Of a stretch of DNA of 64,000 nucleotides, positions 38,215 to 47,700 are shown piece after piece. Position numbers and translations under genes: made by a program. The stretch spans positions 9,610,001-9,674,000 of the forward strand of contig JAPFFF010000002.1 of NCBI GenBank assembly GCA_039105265.1, written 5' to 3'. The stretch is from Tritrichomonas musculus (lineage: Eukaryota; Parabasalia; Tritrichomonadida; Tritrichomonadidae). Each line of letters starts with the position of its first letter. Positions within the stretch are counted from its first letter, which is position 1. The notes beneath the pieces were generated by a model. It was not told the origin of the DNA and did not search any database. It was given only the letters and a program-made list of their open reading frames with translations.

Positions 38215-40866
38215 TCAGCAAATCCAAATATCATCATTAATTGATTTTGGATTTGACATCATTGAATAAGCAAGCTGGTCCTTTTCAAAGGAAATCTCAG
38301 TTAATCCGTTGACGAAATTCATTCCTTTTTCATCTTTCAGTTCAGGATTATTCACGGCAATCTTCATCAAATGAGGCAACACGCTTCCCTTCTTATCGAA
38401 GCCTCCGTGGAGATAGATCGACTTTCCGTCCGTTGCCATTGCGAATCCTTTTACTGCGTGATTCTTCTCGCCTTCAATTGAAGGCACGGTGAACATCGAC
38501 AGACTTATGTGCAAAGCGAATGGAATATTTTCGTCATCGTCACCTCCGATGATGTAGACAGTTCCATCGAGAACGACTGATTTATGCTGGAAGCGGTTAA
38601 TAGGGTAAATTCTGGTCAAATTGACAGGATAAACAGACTCACAATCTTTTGTCATATAGATAGGAAAACGGTTATAATCACCGTCAGAATTTTTACCTCC
38701 TATTATCAAAAAGTTGTCAGGTTTCTGAGAAACCGGAATCATTGAATGGCCATACAAAGAAAGAATGTTTATTCCATTCTTCAACTCAACGAATCTCCAG
38801 ATTTTCTGCTTCATTACATAAGCATAGATGCCGAACTCATCCTTGCCTCCACTCAATATCAAAGTGTCACTTTTTCCTTTTGATTTTGAGGCGATTAACT
38901 CAAGGCCAAAACCAGCAGGAGGCGGATCGTTGTCCGGGTCTTGCTGCTTTGACAATTCCTGCCATCTTTCGAATCGAAACGAATAAAACCAGAAATCAGA
39001 AAAACCGTTTTTTTCATCGTCAGTTCCGCCATACAAAAAGACGCCCGTGTCGATTGCGCAGAAGGCCGCCATGAATCTTGGACAAGGCTTCGGGTAATTG
39101 TCGTTAACTGGCATCTCCACGAATGAAGGATTTTCGGTTGTAAACCGGTAAAAACCGTTTGTTGCTTTCCCTTTTTCATCACGGCCGCCGAAGACGTAAA
39201 AAGTGCCACTCAAAAAGGCCATTGAATGGTCCGATAAGTGATATTTCTTATCTTGACCAGTAACGGTTTCGAATCGAAGCTTTATTTGGTCTCTTTGGTT
39301 CTTCAAAAAAGTGACAGCAGCCTTTCGAAAATTGGACAAAAACTCCTTTTGATTTGCCTGGTCCTCGAACAAGACGATCAAATCAAAAGGCTGGCCTAGA
39401 GACCGAATAACGGCAGATTTATTTGCATATTTGAACACATTCGTATCGTCGAGACTCAAAACGAACTTTCTCTTCAATTTCTTGTCGCAAAAGTTGGACA
39501 TCCAGAGCTCGTCGGAGAAAAGATGAAGCAAGACTGACTCTCCTTTGTATTGGGCATTGTAATAACCGATATAATTACGGTTGGGGCAAATTAAATCGAC
39601 CTTTCCGGTGAACATATTTTCGAACATTATCAACTCCTGCTTTTTCTGAAGGATCGTTACTTCGTTGTCCAGTTTTTGAATGGTTTCTTCAACAATGTCA
39701 AATGCATCAATCAGGTCCCTGTAATCCGGATGCGCTTCCGGTGTTGCCTTGATGAGATCACGGAGAAAGAGTTTGTAGCGAGGAGGGTGTTGAACAGGTA
39801 AGATCAAGACAGAGTCAAAACGAAGACTTTTTGAATAGTCAGAATTTAAGAAGGCTTCAAAAATTGCGTCGTTCTCTTTTGAATTCATTCCTTCGGTCAT
39901 TCGTGGCAGCGTTGACTTGTAGAACGACAAATATTGGTTGTATATCTTTAAAAAAGGCGCATATTCTTTAAACCAACCGCCAATTAACGTCATGTAGTTG
40001 ATCGGCAGTTCGGTTAAATCCCTTACAATCTTTTTCTGAAGGCTTTCAATGTACTGAACAGCACTGATGAAGTCATTCAGCTCTTTGGCCGTGATGATGT
40101 TGGTCTTCTTGAATATAGGGGCAACGTTGTCTACAAAGCCTTGTATCTGCTTGTAAAAGGTCATTTCAGTCGATTTAAGGTCATTCAAAATATTGACTCT
40201 TTTTTGAATTTTTTCATCAATGTGGTCATCCGTCAAAAGTGAGATGTATACAGATCTGTTGAGAACGTGCTTGATTGTGATGATTTTTAGAGTGCTTTTA
40301 TTGAATTTTTGACCTTTTTTGGAATAAACGGAAATTGAATCTTCTGGACAATTATGGATCTTAGACATCGTTGATATTATCGATTCCATATGAAAGGAAT
40401 TATAAGTAGAGAGATATGGCATCATGTATAAAAAGTTTGAGCTCTCGTTGATAACAGGTATTAAAATTGAAGAATGATTATTTTTGTTTTTCGGACTGGC
40501 ACTTAAATAATATTCAAAAAGCTCTTTCTTGTCTTTGGAACTGATTGGTAAAAAAAATAAAGAATCACAAATCGAAAATGGACAATCTCGTTCTTCTAAT
40601 AATAATGAAATATTTTGTGGAAAAATAATCATCAGTTCAAGCTCTGTGTTAACACCAACTTCCGATGAAATAAGTTCTAGTAATTGCTTTGTATTAAAAT
40701 TATGTACTTTGGATGCTGGGAATATCATTAATCTATTTGTGGGAGCATATTTAACTTGACAAATTGAAAAATCTTCAGGATTATTTGAATATGGTAGAAC
40801 GCCAGAAAGATTCGCTGAAATACTCATTAAGCTAATTGAGTCTGATTGATTAATTGTTCTTTTCAT
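38215..40866 (-). CDS. RhoGEF (DH)-kelch repeat protein, 883 aa
   Basis: After an AT-rich N-terminal ~220 residues (possibly ubiquitin-like), a DH domain runs from about 225 to 395: LNDLKSTEMTFYKQIQGFV (helix 1), ELNDFISAVQYIESLQKK and SVLILPVQHPPRYKLFLRDL, the last being the conserved LPVQRxxRYxLLL element of Dbl-family exchange factors. A PH-like part follows. From about 545 a kelch beta-propeller has blades such as SGTFYVFGGRDEKG, TGVFLYGGTDDEKN, TLILSGGKDEFG, VYIIGGDDDEN and IYLHGGFDKKG. It would activate a Rho/Rac GTPase and tether it through the propeller. I chose the ATG at 40866 (MKRTINQSD): the in-frame ATG at 40917 would translate a poly-A tract into eight lysines and is probably 5' untranslated. 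Confidence 0.88.
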   Translation of the reverse strand: MKRTINQSDSISLMSISANLSGVLPYSNNPEDFSICQVKYAPTNRLMIFPASKVHNFNTKQLLELISSEVGVNTELELMIIFPQNISLLLEERDCPFSICDSLFFLPISSKDKKELFEYYLSASPKNKNNHSSILIPVINESSNFLYMMPYLSTYNSFHMESIISTMSKIHNCPEDSISVYSKKGQKFNKSTLKIITIKHVLNRSVYISLLTDDHIDEKIQKRVNILNDLKSTEMTFYKQIQGFVDNVAPIFKKTNIITAKELNDFISAVQYIESLQKKIVRDLTELPINYMTLIGGWFKEYAPFLKIYNQYLSFYKSTLPRMTEGMNSKENDAIFEAFLNSDYSKSLRFDSVLILPVQHPPRYKLFLRDLIKATPEAHPDYRDLIDAFDIVEETIQKLDNEVTILQKKQELIMFENMFTGKVDLICPNRNYIGYYNAQYKGESVLLHLFSDELWMSNFCDKKLKRKFVLSLDDTNVFKYANKSAVIRSLGQPFDLIVLFEDQANQKEFLSNFRKAAVTFLKNQRDQIKLRFETVTGQDKKYHLSDHSMAFLSGTFYVFGGRDEKGKATNGFYRFTTENPSFVEMPVNDNYPKPCPRFMAAFCAIDTGVFLYGGTDDEKNGFSDFWFYSFRFERWQELSKQQDPDNDPPPAGFGLELIASKSKGKSDTLILSGGKDEFGIYAYVMKQKIWRFVELKNGINILSLYGHSMIPVSQKPDNFLIIGGKNSDGDYNRFPIYMTKDCESVYPVNLTRIYPINRFQHKSVVLDGTVYIIGGDDDENIPFALHISLSMFTVPSIEGEKNHAVKGFAMATDGKSIYLHGGFDKKGSVLPHLMKIAVNNPELKDEKGMNFVNGLTEISFEKDQLAYSMMSNPKSINDDIWIC

Positions 40867-41515
40867 TTTTTTTTTTTTTTTTTTTTTTTTTATAAATTGA
40901 ATCAATTGAATATTCAACTGAAAAATTCATAGTAAAAACGATACAAAATTTCATCGAAAATGATTGATTAAATATCTCAATAAAAATTATTTTTTAAATT
41001 ATATCAATTTACCTATTTTAATTAATTCTTTTATTACTTTAAAATATTAATTTAATTTAGTAAGTATTAAATTAATTATTAAGATATTTTATAAAATTAT
41101 TATAATAGTTATTTCATTAAATCTTTTATAATAATTTTATAATTATTTCATTAAATCTATGTTATTCTTTTAATTTTTGGATTGAATTGAAACTAACATA
41201 ATATATATGATAGTATATTTAGCTTAAATATCATTCTTTCAAGATATGAGAAAAATCAATATTAGATCAAATATACTTGAAATTTGGCCAAAAGTGTTAA
41301 AAATCCACCAATATTTCACTAAATTTTGTTATGAGTTTGAATCAAATATTTTTTGTTTTCTTCAATGTAAGAATTAATAGAAAGATTTAATTTAATCTCA
41401 TTTAGTGAACTATAAAAATAAAAATTTAAATAAAATCAATCATCCGAGTTAAATAGCAAATATAGTTTTTGAGATATAAAAGGTTTTGCAAAATTTTGTA
41501 AACATTTCAAAATTG
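40867..41515. other. Divergent intergenic region
   Basis: Poly-T (26 bases) abuts the start of the kelch gene. The rest is AT-rich with no gene-like frame. Confidence 0.5.
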
Positions 41516-41516
41516 A

Positions 41517-41521
41517 TCATA
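41517..41521 (+). promoter_or_regulatory. Inr-like initiator of the LRR-kinase gene
   Basis: TCATA fits TCAYW; its A lies 25 bases before the ATG at 41544, a little longer than usual. Confidence 0.35.
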
Positions 41522-41543
41522 GTACATATTAATCAAAATTATT

Positions 41544-43655
41544 ATGGAAATTGATATTGAAGGAGGACTTAGAGTTTCAATCAACGAAAAAGACAAAACA
41601 GCATCGATTATCGAATCACCAAAAGCAACAGGCATCGTCTTAATTCCAAAATTTGCAAAATATAATAATATTCAATACCTCATAACTTCAATTAGTGAAA
41701 AATCATTTAATCGAAATTATATTGAATTTTTAACCTTCCCAGAAGATTCGGAAGTTGAATCTTTTAAAATGGGATCACTTCTTGGTGCTCATATCAAAAA
41801 GCTTCGAATCCCGCCAAAACTCAAGTACTTGGGAAGTGGATGGTGCCACTTTCTGTGTGATTTGACAGAGATAGAAATTTCACCAAAAAATCATTCTTTC
41901 ATTTATTTTGAAAACAAATATCTTCTCGGGAAGAGTGAAGAAAAATCAGACAAATTTGACAGCCTCTACATAACGCGTCGAGACATCGAAGAAGCGGTTA
42001 TTCCATCCCAAATCAAAACTATCAAGTACCTGGCATTTAATGCTCTCAAAAGCTTAAAGAGAGTTGTTTTTGCGCCTAATTCAGAACTCGAACACATTGA
42101 AGGTTTTGCATTCAATGGAAGCTCAATTGAATATCTGGAAGTGACTGCGAAATCAGTCAAGATTGGCGATTTTTGCTTTGGTTCATGCAGCAAACTGTCT
42201 GTTTTATCTTTTCCAAATGCAGAAAAAATCACATTGGATTGTTATTCAACAAATGGTATTCCAGGAGAAACAAAAATACTCGTTCGACGCGATGCGATTC
42301 TTAATGGAAGTGTGAAAGATTTGAAAAGCAGAATTGAATACATTGAAGAACGAGAATCAGGTGAAAAAGATTCCACGAAAGTGCAAAACACAAAAGAAGA
42401 AAAAGAATTGCCTAAAAAGGATGAAAGTGAAGTGAGAACCGATAACGGCCAAAAGAAAAAAATTGAAACACTTGAGCATGAAAATGCGACTCTGAAGAAA
42501 TATGTGAAATACCTGCAATCGCGTCTCAGCCGATACGAGGAAAGTCTCTCTTACGAAGATTTCACGAAAACAAAAGAAGAAGTGAAACCGTCAAACTCGA
42601 CCAACGAATACGAGTACGAGTATGAATATGAAGGAAATAAAGAAGAATATGAAACAAGAGAGAAATATTCAAATATTGGTCCAGAAGACGAAGAATTCCA
42701 AGAAGTTTTGTGCAAGATCGGTGAAGGATCATCGAGTGAAGTGTTCAAAGTTCATGACAAGCGTCGACAAGAAATGATTTGCAAGAAAGTGATCAAGGAG
42801 TGCGACGAATCGGTTTCATTCAAAACACTTCAGAACAGTGTGAAAGAGATTGAAGCATCAGAAAGCATCCGCCACCCGTGCATCTGCGAGTTACTTGGCT
42901 ACAACATGCAAGAAGAACTTTCAACAAATAAACAAGGCGATGACGAAGACATTTCAGATGATGAAGAAAAAGAAGAACAAGAAGAAAATAAACAAAGCAA
43001 AGACAATCATGGTAAGACGACGATAGCACTTTTCTTCGAACTTCTTCCATTCAGTGTGAAGGAAGTGATTGATAAAGGTCTTATGAGCAACACACTGAAA
43101 GTTCGAATTTCAGTTGAAGTTGCATTTGCGATGTCTCACATCCACCGTCATGGGATGATGCACCGCGACCTGAAGCTTGAGAACGTCATGCTGAACAGTG
43201 TCTTTGAATCGAAATTGATCGACTTTGGCCTTGTGCATTTTAACGACATTTCAGGCAGCAACTCACTGACGAAGGGAGTTGGTACACTTGCATACATGTC
43301 GCCAGAGATGGTGAACGAAGAAGACTACGACGAGAAGACAGACGTCTACTCGTATGGAATTTTTCTTTTTGCACTTTTCAGCGGTCGAGTTCCGAAGCAG
43401 AGCATGCGCGACAAGATGAACGGAGTTGATATGAAGTATCCAACTGCTTCATCTAAGATCAGCGACATCTGCATCAACCTGATCAAGAAATGCACATCAT
43501 TCAAATCATCGATTCGTCCTTCATTCGATGAAATCATTGAATACATGTTCAACAACCGATTTTGTCTTGCAGCAGAAGTTGATGTGAAATTGATCGTCCG
43601 TCGCTACAGGGAACTGAATCGATTTCGACGATCAATCATTCAAACGAAAAAATAA
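41544..43655 (+). CDS. BspA-type leucine-rich repeat / protein kinase, 703 aa
   Basis: Residues 1-260 are LRR_5 (BspA-like) repeats, e.g. LKYLGSGWCHFLCDLTEIEI and FAFNGSSIEYLEV. A charged coiled coil (LEHENATLKKYVKYLQSRL) and a tract rich in E and Y (YEYEYEYEGN) connect to a kinase domain at about 390-690. The kinase has a glycine loop (IGEGSSSEVFKV), the lysine region MICKKVI, HRDLKLENV, DFG (LIDFGLVHF) and APE as SPE (YMSPEMVNEED), so it should be active. It resembles the TKL-like group that pairs with LRRs in trichomonads. An acidic insert (DDEDISDDEEKEEQEE) lies in the N-lobe. The protein has no signal peptide or membrane segment, so it is probably cytosolic. Base composition is more GC-rich across the kinase part than the LRR part. 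Confidence 0.9.
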   Translation: MEIDIEGGLRVSINEKDKTASIIESPKATGIVLIPKFAKYNNIQYLITSISEKSFNRNYIEFLTFPEDSEVESFKMGSLLGAHIKKLRIPPKLKYLGSGWCHFLCDLTEIEISPKNHSFIYFENKYLLGKSEEKSDKFDSLYITRRDIEEAVIPSQIKTIKYLAFNALKSLKRVVFAPNSELEHIEGFAFNGSSIEYLEVTAKSVKIGDFCFGSCSKLSVLSFPNAEKITLDCYSTNGIPGETKILVRRDAILNGSVKDLKSRIEYIEERESGEKDSTKVQNTKEEKELPKKDESEVRTDNGQKKKIETLEHENATLKKYVKYLQSRLSRYEESLSYEDFTKTKEEVKPSNSTNEYEYEYEYEGNKEEYETREKYSNIGPEDEEFQEVLCKIGEGSSSEVFKVHDKRRQEMICKKVIKECDESVSFKTLQNSVKEIEASESIRHPCICELLGYNMQEELSTNKQGDDEDISDDEEKEEQEENKQSKDNHGKTTIALFFELLPFSVKEVIDKGLMSNTLKVRISVEVAFAMSHIHRHGMMHRDLKLENVMLNSVFESKLIDFGLVHFNDISGSNSLTKGVGTLAYMSPEMVNEEDYDEKTDVYSYGIFLFALFSGRVPKQSMRDKMNGVDMKYPTASSKISDICINLIKKCTSFKSSIRPSFDEIIEYMFNNRFCLAAEVDVKLIVRRYRELNRFRRSIIQTKK

Positions 43656-43823
43656 AGCTTATGACATCTTTTTTTACATTTAAATTTTAACAATTAAACT
43701 AAAATTTTATAAAATAAATGAAACTTTTTGAATGTTTTATTTCTTGAATTTTATCTCAAATTGATTTTTATCCAACTATTGAATTAGAACTGAATATTTT
43801 TTAAAATAAATAAATAACAGGAA

Positions 43824-43895
43824 GCCCTCGTAGTGTAAAGAATAGCATACAAGACTTCTAATCTTATGGTATGGGTTCGAGTCCCATCGTGGGTA
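43824..43895 (+). tRNA. tRNA-Arg (UCU), slightly degenerate
   Basis: A cloverleaf can be drawn: acceptor gccctcg / cgtgggt with discriminator A, D stem gtgt/gcat, anticodon loop cttctaa (anticodon TCT at 43857-43859) and T arm atggg-ttcgagt-cccat. Weak points are a T-T mismatch in the acceptor, a mismatch at the top of the anticodon stem and GA instead of GG in the D loop. Run-off T-tract follows at once. It could be a functional or a mildly decayed gene; two clearer relics of it lie at 44088 and 53265. Confidence 0.7.
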
Positions 43896-43902
43896 TTTTT
43901 TA

Positions 43903-43924
43903 TTTTTTTTTTTTTTTTTTTTTT
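43903..43924. terminator. Poly-T after the tRNA gene
   Basis: A run of 22 T bases, preceded by a 6-T run, directly behind the tRNA; suited to RNA polymerase III termination. Confidence 0.5.
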
Positions 43925-44087
43925 ATCAAAACATTTGGAATAAGGTATAGAAATTAGTTAATTTATTCCCTATAATATAATATTATACACATTATAGTAT
44001 CATACAGTTCCCAATTTTCATGATTCATGAAAATATTTTTTTTAAATATAGAATTAAATATTTTAAAAAAAGAATAAATAGCAAGAA

Positions 44088-44126
44088 TCCCTCGTAGTGT
44101 AAAGGATAGCATACAAGACTTCTAAT
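44088..44126 (+). pseudogene. Truncated tRNA-Arg copy (5' half only)
   Basis: tccctcg, then the D arm and anticodon region up to cttctaat match the tRNA at 43824, here with the usual GG in the D loop. The 3' half is absent. Upstream flank (agaataaatagcaagaat) resembles that of the third copy at 53265. Confidence 0.75.
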
Positions 44127-44285
44127 TCATTTTTTTTTACTTCAAAATATTGAATTCATAAGTAAATAGAGGTTTGAGAGCTGGCATATTTTACTTTGAT
44201 ATATAAAAAAATATATTTGGCTTTGTAAAGTCCAAAAAGTACATCTGATGAAAATTCTCAGCATCAGCATAAGAAAGAAAGTAAA

Positions 44286-44675
44286 ATGAAACCTAAGAAA
44301 GAAAATAAACCGAATTCAGTACCAGAAATAAAAGAAGTTCCGATTGTTCATGATGAAATTTCAATCATGTCTGGTGATTTTGCCACACAAGATATTAAGA
44401 TTCTTATGCTTGGTTCTGGTGACAGTGGTAAACCAAGTCTCTTTCGTCAATTAAATAGCATTTATATTGGATTTAAGGATAATGAAAAGAACGAATAAAT
44501 TCAAATTATTAAATTAAATATTTTTTCAGCTATTGAAACTCTTGTTGAAACACTACAAAGCAGTGGATGATGTGTTGCTGAGAAAATTGAATCATATGCT
44601 GATGATATCAATGATTTGAGGGAATAGAATATTCTAATGGATGATTATATATACCAATCGATAATAACTTTTTGA
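44286..44675 (+). pseudogene. Broken G-protein alpha-subunit gene
   Basis: The first 70 codons end in a G-alpha N-terminus and P-loop: IKILMLGSGDSGKPSLFRQL, which aligns with the family pattern GxGESGKSTxxKQ but with GKP where GKS is expected. A stop follows at 44496-44498; downstream, in the same frame, SAIETLVETLQSSG and AEKIESYADDINDL continue the helical-domain pattern, interrupted by two more in-frame stops (44567-44569 and 44624-44626). The GTPase core (switch regions, NKxD) is missing altogether. This is therefore a 5' fragment of a heterotrimeric G-alpha gene, dead by several changes. An upstream start at ATG 44286 is normal-looking. Confidence 0.8.
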
Positions 44676-44791
44676 ATGATCAGACCAAATTATAAAAAAA
44701 TCCGGGATTGTCGTTTTATACACCTCCACAAAAATTCGATTACAAAAAAAAAAAAAAAATAATAATAATAATAATAATAATTTCTAATTAT

Positions 44792-47700
44792 TTAATGGCC
44801 TAGAATTGGCATCAAATTATTCGAAAAGTCACCTGATAGAATTTCATCCATCATTCTTTCATATCTATCTTCGTTCAAGAAAAGCGGCTGGTATCTTCTG
44901 AATCCAATATCATCGCATCCATACCTATCAATATAAAATGGCCTCATTTCGACGAGTCTTCCGTCGTTAATTACAATGACTTTCGAAGCCAAAACTCCGA
45001 TGCAGAGGAGGACAGAAGGGAAGTTCTTTTTCGAGAAGTTTGTGTTTAAGAAAAAAGGTAAGTTATTGGTTTCATTTGACTGTAACAACTCTGTCATATA
45101 ATCGTTTTCATTGCATTCATCTTTTTCTTCGTCGTAGTGCAGAATGAGGTGGTTGTAATCAATCATGTTGAATGTAGTGAAAACTTGTGTTTCCTCAACA
45201 GGGAAGTTATAAGGTTCTTGAGCGAATCTGATGAACTCTTTTGGCATTTTTGAAAAGACAAATGGCTTGAACTCGAACTCTTCACCATCTCTTTCTTTCA
45301 AACATTCAACTGGAACGTTGAATTTCGTAGAAAGTTTTTGTGGTGAAAAAATATCATCCCAATCAATGATTTTATTTTCATTTTGTTCCTGATTTTCTTG
45401 CTTTTCATTCTTCAGCATGAAATGATCAGTAAGACAGACTCTTCTCAAAAACAAGCAAAGTTCTTTTGTTGATTTTGTTTCATTGAATGACGAAATAAAT
45501 GATTGTAAGATTTGTTTCAAAGCTTCATCTTTTTGTGCTGAACTTTTTTCAAGTTCATCGCATTCAATAAGCTTCTTTATAAACCGTTGAAAAACGGTTA
45601 GTTTTAGTTCAACGTCTTCAGAAACATCATCAATAAAACCAGTCTTCATTGTTGGTTTTCCTTTCATTCGATAAGCGTACCAAGTGGTCAGGAAGAGGTT
45701 TCTAGACAAGAATTTCGTCTTCTTTGAATCGAGACATCCAGGAAGACTTCTCAATCGAATCTCAAACGTTGCAATGAGTCCGCTCAATGATTTCACAAGT
45801 TCAACGAACGGATCAATTATTTTCTCATCAGATTTTGTGAAAAACAAAGAATATTTATTCATAAATAAGTTCAACGCTTCCTTCAACTCGTCAGACAAAT
45901 CATCAAAACTGTTCGAATTGTCTTTGAAAATTGTTTTATTCGAAAGATCATCAATGTTTGGAAGAAAGCCATTTTTGAATGATCTGTCGATTGGACAAGT
46001 GAAATTGTCTTTACAAACACAATCAGGATGGACAAGATGTTGACAGATTCCAAATTGAATAACAAATATGTTTCCTGGTGTGCATCGTTTAGCAACAAGT
46101 TTATCTGGTTCTTGTAATTCTTTTTCTTTTCGCAAAGCTTCTTCTTTTTCGCGTTGAATTTTCAATGCTAAATTATCTTCACGTTGCTTTTTTCGTTCAG
46201 CCAACTTCTGCATCATTTCTTCATATTTTTGAACAATTCTTGAGTGAATAAATTCTTGCAGTAATCGTCGTTGTTGAACCTCTTCTTCACTCAATTCATC
46301 ATTAATGTCAAGCATCGGAGATTGGCTTAAAATTTGAGCAAATCTTGTCTCTGGATCGACAATCTCTTCTTCTTCATTTTGGTTTTCATCATCAATCTTT
46401 ATGCTTTCGTAGTAATCATCTTCATGGACTTCACGCTCTCTGATTGCTCTTTTTAGTGGAATTTCAATCAATGGCGGTTTGTCGATGATGAAAGGAAACT
46501 TTGTTCGATAGATGTAAAGTGGATATGAAAGAACTTCTTTCTTTCTTGAATTGGAGCAAATTGAACAAGTTTCTTTTTCACTTGTATTTGCTGGTGTAAT
46601 TGCATCTTCATTCTGATCATCGTTCAAGTTGAAATTCGATGTGATTGAGTGGAAATGATTCATTATATTTTCCTTTAATTTCTGAGCACGAAGTTTCTTC
46701 ATTTTGTTTATATCTTCTTTGTTGCTTTGATTATCAAGATCTTGGATTTCAATTGACATTTGTGACAAAACATTCTTGCCGATTTCTCCTTTTTCAAGTA
46801 AGATATCAACAAATGATTTAGGCTCACGTGAATTTGATCCAATTTTCGTTTTTAGGAATGAATTGAACGCCTTTTTAGTGAGTGTGTTTTTGATAGTTGC
46901 ATTTTCATCACTATCAACTTTGAAATCAAATACGACTCTTTTAATTTGTGCAATTAAATCAGCAAGATTTGAATTATATTGAATAACTTTTGATTCATCA
47001 AGTGAATTTGAATCATCTTCTGTTTCTTGTAGAAACTTTGAAATGAGAATAAGAATGTTCATTGCAAGATGATCATTAAGAACGATATTATGTGATTCTG
47101 ATTCATTTTCATATCTCAATGTTTGATAAACAATTGCAAGAACAGTCGGTGTCATCAAGAATTCTTTCAAACGAATGTTTAAATCGCTTGAATCGATTTC
47201 TTCATCATTTTCATTGTTATTTGAATGGAAGAAGAATGTTTCTTCTGGCTCGAAACTCGGAATTTGAAGAAGATTTTCAGGATGTTTTGATATTTCATTG
47301 TTCATTAAATTCTTCAATTGATTGAATGAATAAATTGCTGATATGTTCTTGCATTCGATTCCTTCCTTTAATACAAATGAAACATCTGAATTGTTGTTAT
47401 CATTGTTCACGTTATCGCTGGTTTTAGCTTTTTGACGAACAGTTGCAACTCCAGAAAATATCTTGTTAAAAGTGCTCACTTTATGCCCAGTAGGTGTTGA
47501 GTCATCGTCGAAAAGATCTTTTACTTTATTCAGATCAGAAACTCCACTTTTCAAGGCCAAAATGATCTGCTGTTCAATAAATTTGTAACCATCAAAATTG
47601 AAGAGATCACGTTCAATTACTAATAAAATCGAAGCATATAAGAAAGCAAAAGTCATTTGCTTTTGTATTTCAACAATGTTTTCATTATCATCTTCATCAA

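Noticed and set aside
38742-39209. Additional frames within the kelch region
   Set aside because: Shadows of the RhoGEF-kelch gene in other phases.
44460-44530. An intron in the G-alpha fragment ending at ttttttcag
   Set aside because: No matching donor site is seen, and G-alpha sequence continues through in the same phase, so a stop mutation explains it better.
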